Both the position numbers and the translations under genes were made by a program. Below the pieces are notes generated by a model. It had not been told where the DNA came from, made no database searches, and was given only the letters and a program-made list of their open reading frames with translations. Shown one piece after another: positions 13,417-15,502 of a stretch of 15,502 nt of DNA. The stretch is from Vulcanimicrobiota bacterium (GTDB lineage Bacteria > Eremiobacterota > Eremiobacteria > Baltobacterales > Baltobacteraceae): positions 1-15,502 of the forward strand of contig JASHZC010000268.1 of the NCBI GenBank assembly GCA_030042755.1, read 5' to 3'. Numbering within the stretch: position 1 is the first letter of the stretch; each line of letters opens with the position of its first letter.

Positions 13417-14216
13417 AATTTTCTGCACTGTTTCTTGCGCTCGTCATTGCAGTGGCGCCGATCGCGACGCTCGCGCAGCACCGCGGCGGAGGCGGCGCCC
13501 GCGGCGGAGGCGGCGCCCGTCCGGCCGGCGGCGCGCGGCCAAACTCGGGTGGAGGCGGTGGGTTCAACTTCGATCGCGACACAGCGCCATCGCGTCCGGC
13601 CGGCAACAACACGCAACGTCCCAATGGAGGCAACTTCAACGGCGGCAATCACCCGAACAACGGCGGCAATCACCCGAACAACGGCGGCAATCATCCGAAC
13701 AACGGCGGCAATCGCCCCAGCGGCGGCAACTACAACTACAACAACACCAACGTTAACCGCAACAACTACAACAATGTCAACGTCAACCGCGGCAGCCACA
13801 CCTATTACAATGGCAGCGGCAACCGCGTCACGTGCAACAACTGCACCTTTGTGAGCAATCCGGTGTATGGGGGCGGAGGCGCGTGGGGATGGAATCGCGG
13901 CGTCGCATGGTATCCCGCGCCGGCGTATTGGGGTGGCGGTTTCTGGGGCGCGATGGCGGTTGGCGTTGCATCGGCTGCGGTGTTCGGCGCCATCGTTGCC
14001 AACAGCGTGACGTACCAGTCCTATCAGGTTATGCCGAACAGCCCCGGCGCAACGATGTTGGCGAATTATCGCCTCACGCAGACGCCGTGCGGACCGCCGA
14101 ATCTGGTGGTCATCTTCGGTCCAAACAATAGTGTGATCTGCGCCTATCCAAATCAAATGGTTTCGCCCGGAAACTACAATCTCGATACGTCAACACTGTC
14201 GCTCGTCTCGGCGTAA
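13413..14216 (+). CDS. Exported Gly/Asn-rich protein with the YWGGGFWG...STLSLVS C-terminal domain
   Basis: The 267-residue product starts MKFSALFLALVIAVAPIATL and is cleaved probably after residue 21. It then has a Gly/Arg/Pro-rich stretch (23-50), three NHPNNGG repeats (79-99), Asn/Tyr-rich sequence (100-132), a CNNC motif (141-144) and a C-terminal domain from about residue 159: W160, YWGGGFWGA (172-180), a hydrophobic stretch (181-198), SPGATMLANYRLTQTPC (210-226), NLVVIFGPNNSVICAYPN (230-247) and DTSTLSLVSA (258-267). That domain is shared with the protein at 6779-7336, including both cysteines. Cell-surface or periplasmic location is likely; function unknown. Start chosen at the ATGA overlap, where the signal peptide begins. 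Confidence 0.82.
   Translation: MKFSALFLALVIAVAPIATLAQHRGGGGARGGGGARPAGGARPNSGGGGGFNFDRDTAPSRPAGNNTQRPNGGNFNGGNHPNNGGNHPNNGGNHPNNGGNRPSGGNYNYNNTNVNRNNYNNVNVNRGSHTYYNGSGNRVTCNNCTFVSNPVYGGGGAWGWNRGVAWYPAPAYWGGGFWGAMAVGVASAAVFGAIVANSVTYQSYQVMPNSPGATMLANYRLTQTPCGPPNLVVIFGPNNSVICAYPNQMVSPGNYNLDTSTLSLVSA
13641..13703 (+). repeat. 21-bp tandem repeat, three copies, coding NHPNNGG
   Basis: The unit GGCGGCAATCACCCGAACAA plus C is repeated at 13641-13661, 13662-13682 and 13683-13703, the third with one silent change (CAC to CAT), and a degraded fourth begins at 13704. The unit is a multiple of three, so copy-number change keeps the frame. It lies in the low-complexity part of the exported protein. Confidence 0.9.
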
Positions 14217-14266
14217 ACTTCGACGGGTGGCCTAGCCTGACGATTTGGCGTTATTCCGTCCTGGAC

Positions 14267-14288
14267 GTGATGCCGCTTCGGTCATCAC
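14267..14288 (+). terminator. Hairpin after the Gly/Asn-rich protein gene
   Basis: GTGATGCCG and CGG-T-CATCAC form a 9-bp stem with one bulged T and a CTT loop, followed by ATTT. It lies 51 bp after the stop and could end the upstream transcript. The short tail makes this tentative. Confidence 0.35.
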
Positions 14289-14349
14289 ATTTCGCGGCGA
14301 GGCGCGTTATGTACAGCGGGTTCTAAACCCCGTCCGACGGAGGCTCTCT

Positions 14350-15048
14350 GTGAAAAACCTCGCGTGTGTCGCTCTTGGCGCGCTCCTTGCCTCGTGTGCA
14401 GCTGCCTACGGCCAGGCACCCGGAACAAGCCCCTACCCGACGATGGCGCCGATCGCGAAGTATCTGATGCCCAGCGCCGCCGCCGAAATCGCCTTGGCTC
14501 GCTCGGCCGCGCCGCCATCGATCTCCGCTCATGCGGAAGTGCTCGTCCTCACGAAGCAAGGCTACATCGTCGGGGCCCAAGGCACCAACGGCTGGGTCTG
14601 CATGGTCGGACGCTCGTGGACGGCGGGTTTTGATGATCCCGAGTTCTGGAACTGGCGCGGCCTCGGGCCGGCGTGCCTCAATCCTCCCGCGGTGCAGAGC
14701 GTACTTCCGCAATACGTCGCACGTACGAAATGGGCGATCGCCGGCGACACGCGCGAGGAGATCGCTGCCAAGGCGAAAGCCGCCTACGCCGACCACCAAT
14801 TCACCGATCCTGCTCCCGCTTCGTTTGCGCTCATGCTATCCAAAGACGGTTATCTGCTCGGTGCCGACGGACCGTGGCGTCCGCACGTCATGCCGTTCAT
14901 CGCATACGACCAACGAGCGACGTGGGGAGTGGGCTTCAAGGGATCGCCGATCCTCGGGAACACGCCAAACACGTTTCGCCCGTACGAGCCGGTGACGATC
15001 GCAATTCCGGTGTCGCGCTGGTCCGACGGTTCGCCCGCTCCAAAGTGA
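14350..15048 (+). CDS. Conserved exported protein, putative lipoprotein, function unknown
   Basis: A GGAGG site at 14339-14343 lies 6 nt before the GTG at 14350, which starts directly into a signal peptide (VKNLACVALGALLASC), so this start is preferred over an ATG at 14245+ without a signal. L13-A-S-C16 fits a lipobox; cleavage after AYG by signal peptidase I is the alternative. The 232-residue product carries VLVLTKQGYIVGAQGTNGWV (64-83), RSWTAGFDDPEFWN (88-101), LMLSKDGYLLG (161-171), PWRPHVMPFI (175-184) and IPVSRWSDGSP (219-229). I recall this pattern from conserved 'hypothetical' exported proteins of Acidobacteria and Proteobacteria, with no known activity. C84 and C109 may pair. The gene stands alone between hairpins. 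Confidence 0.8.
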   Translation: MKNLACVALGALLASCAAAYGQAPGTSPYPTMAPIAKYLMPSAAAEIALARSAAPPSISAHAEVLVLTKQGYIVGAQGTNGWVCMVGRSWTAGFDDPEFWNWRGLGPACLNPPAVQSVLPQYVARTKWAIAGDTREEIAAKAKAAYADHQFTDPAPASFALMLSKDGYLLGADGPWRPHVMPFIAYDQRATWGVGFKGSPILGNTPNTFRPYEPVTIAIPVSRWSDGSPAPK

Positions 15049-15056
15049 CGCGAAAA

Positions 15057-15101
15057 TTGGCGTTGCTCGGTCCTGGACGCTATACCGGCGGTATTCGTCC
15101 A
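15057..15101 (+). promoter_or_regulatory. Candidate sulfatase promoter with inverted repeat
   Basis: TTGGCG (15057-15062) and TATACC (15081-15086) are 18 bp apart and resemble -35/-10 boxes. TGGACGCTATACC (15074-15086) is nearly matched in reverse by GGTATTCGTCCA (15090-15101), so a dyad covers the -10. It could be an operator, or a terminator-like stem for the gene upstream. Confidence 0.3.
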
Positions 15102-15161
15102 GCCTCGCTACGCTAGACGGTACGCTCCCTACGCGTTGCTGCGCACTGTACGAGGTCTGCA

Positions 15162-15502
15162 ATGGAAGATAAAAAAGCGGACGGCAGGGTCCTGCCGTAT
15201 CCTGAGCCACCGTTTCGCGGCAAAATAGAACGACTAGCACAAGATTCGGTTTCGGATTTTCCGAAGGCCGTTGAAGCTCCCCCGAATGCACCGAATGTCC
15301 TACTGATCATGACCGACGACGTCGGGTTTGGCGCGTCCAGCAGGTTTGGCGGCCCGATTCCCACGCCGACATTCGATCGCGTTGCGAATGCAGGCCTGCG
15401 CTACACGATGTTTCATACGACGTCGCTCTGTTCTCCGACGCGATCGGCTCTCATTACCGGTCGCAATCACCATACGGTATCGTGCGGTGTTATCACCGAG
15501 AT
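15162..15502 (+). CDS. Type I sulfatase (arylsulfatase family), N-terminal fragment
   Basis: The 113 visible residues run off the window. NVLLIMTDDVGFG (45-57) contains D52 and D53, calcium ligands at the active site. FGGPIPTPT (62-70) follows, then SLCSPTRSALITGRNHH (88-104), the sulfatase signature in which C90 of C-S-P-T-R is converted to formylglycine, the catalytic nucleophile. The GGPI.TPT...TGRNHH pattern points to the AtsA-like arylsulfatase group, whose members are usually well over 500 residues. They cleave sulfate esters. No signal peptide is present, as in cytosolic or otherwise exported members. The ATG at 15162 follows GAGG (15152-15155) at 6 nt. Activity would need a formylglycine-generating enzyme encoded elsewhere. 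Confidence 0.9.
   Translation, partial: MEDKKADGRVLPYPEPPFRGKIERLAQDSVSDFPKAVEAPPNAPNVLLIMTDDVGFGASSRFGGPIPTPTFDRVANAGLRYTMFHTTSLCSPTRSALITGRNHHTVSCGVITE

Noticed and set aside
13641..13721. Possible CRISPR-like array
   Set aside because: Repeats are directly adjacent without spacers and are in frame inside a coding sequence.
13374..14156. 260-residue minus-strand frame rich in Val/Ala
   Set aside because: Reverse shadow of the Gly/Asn repeat gene; its apparent regularity comes from the tandem repeats.

Overview
The window reads as a chromosomal stretch of a GC-rich, Gram-negative-type (diderm) bacterium. Signs of an outer membrane are two proteins ending in a beta-barrel-like domain with a terminal aromatic residue, lipoprotein signal peptides, and many small exported proteins. 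Tandem copper-amine-oxidase-N ('stalk') domain proteins together with several lineage-specific exported proteins recall Candidatus Eremiobacterota (WPS-2/Vulcanimicrobiota), but that placement is a low-confidence guess. I see no rRNA, tRNA, CRISPR array, transposase or phage gene.

Layout. 1-360: the 3' end of an OPT-family oligopeptide transporter. 190-2147 (minus): a translationally coupled pair, a proline-dehydrogenase-family enzyme and a DapA/aldolase-family enzyme, behind a leader rich in inverted repeats. 2420-3460 (minus): a polytopic membrane protein with an internally duplicated Asp/His pattern. 3502-3921: a small lipoprotein. 3933-6605 (minus): a tightly packed operon of a DUF202 membrane protein, an ApbA/PanE-family reductase and a Tat-exported GH47 alpha-mannosidase-like enzyme. 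6779-7336: an exported protein whose C-terminal domain recurs at 13413-14216. 7341-8788 (minus): a 58-residue DUF1992 protein coupled to a flavin amine oxidase. 8886-9050: a probable small membrane protein.

The right half (9.2-15.0 kb) is an envelope-protein island. Two near-identical 400-residue proteins (stalk domains, Pro-rich linker, beta-barrel) sit as direct repeats. Between them lie an exported 112-residue protein and a minus-strand pair, a His-rich putative metal-binding protein and a 59-residue SH3/KOW-like protein. Next comes an overlapping pair of exported proteins, the second Gly/Asn-rich with 21-bp tandem repeats, then a conserved exported protein with a lipobox, and finally the 5' end of a type I sulfatase cut by the window edge.

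Most notable: (i) the proline dehydrogenase homologue has Ala where the family's proline-selective Tyr normally sits, and overlaps a DapA-type aldolase gene, suggesting a hydroxyproline route; (ii) the duplicated stalk-barrel proteins whose 5' regions were copied too; (iii) a bacterial GH47 enzyme with its catalytic acids kept; (iv) a previously unremarked C-terminal domain shared by two exported proteins and ending in STLSLVS plus one residue.
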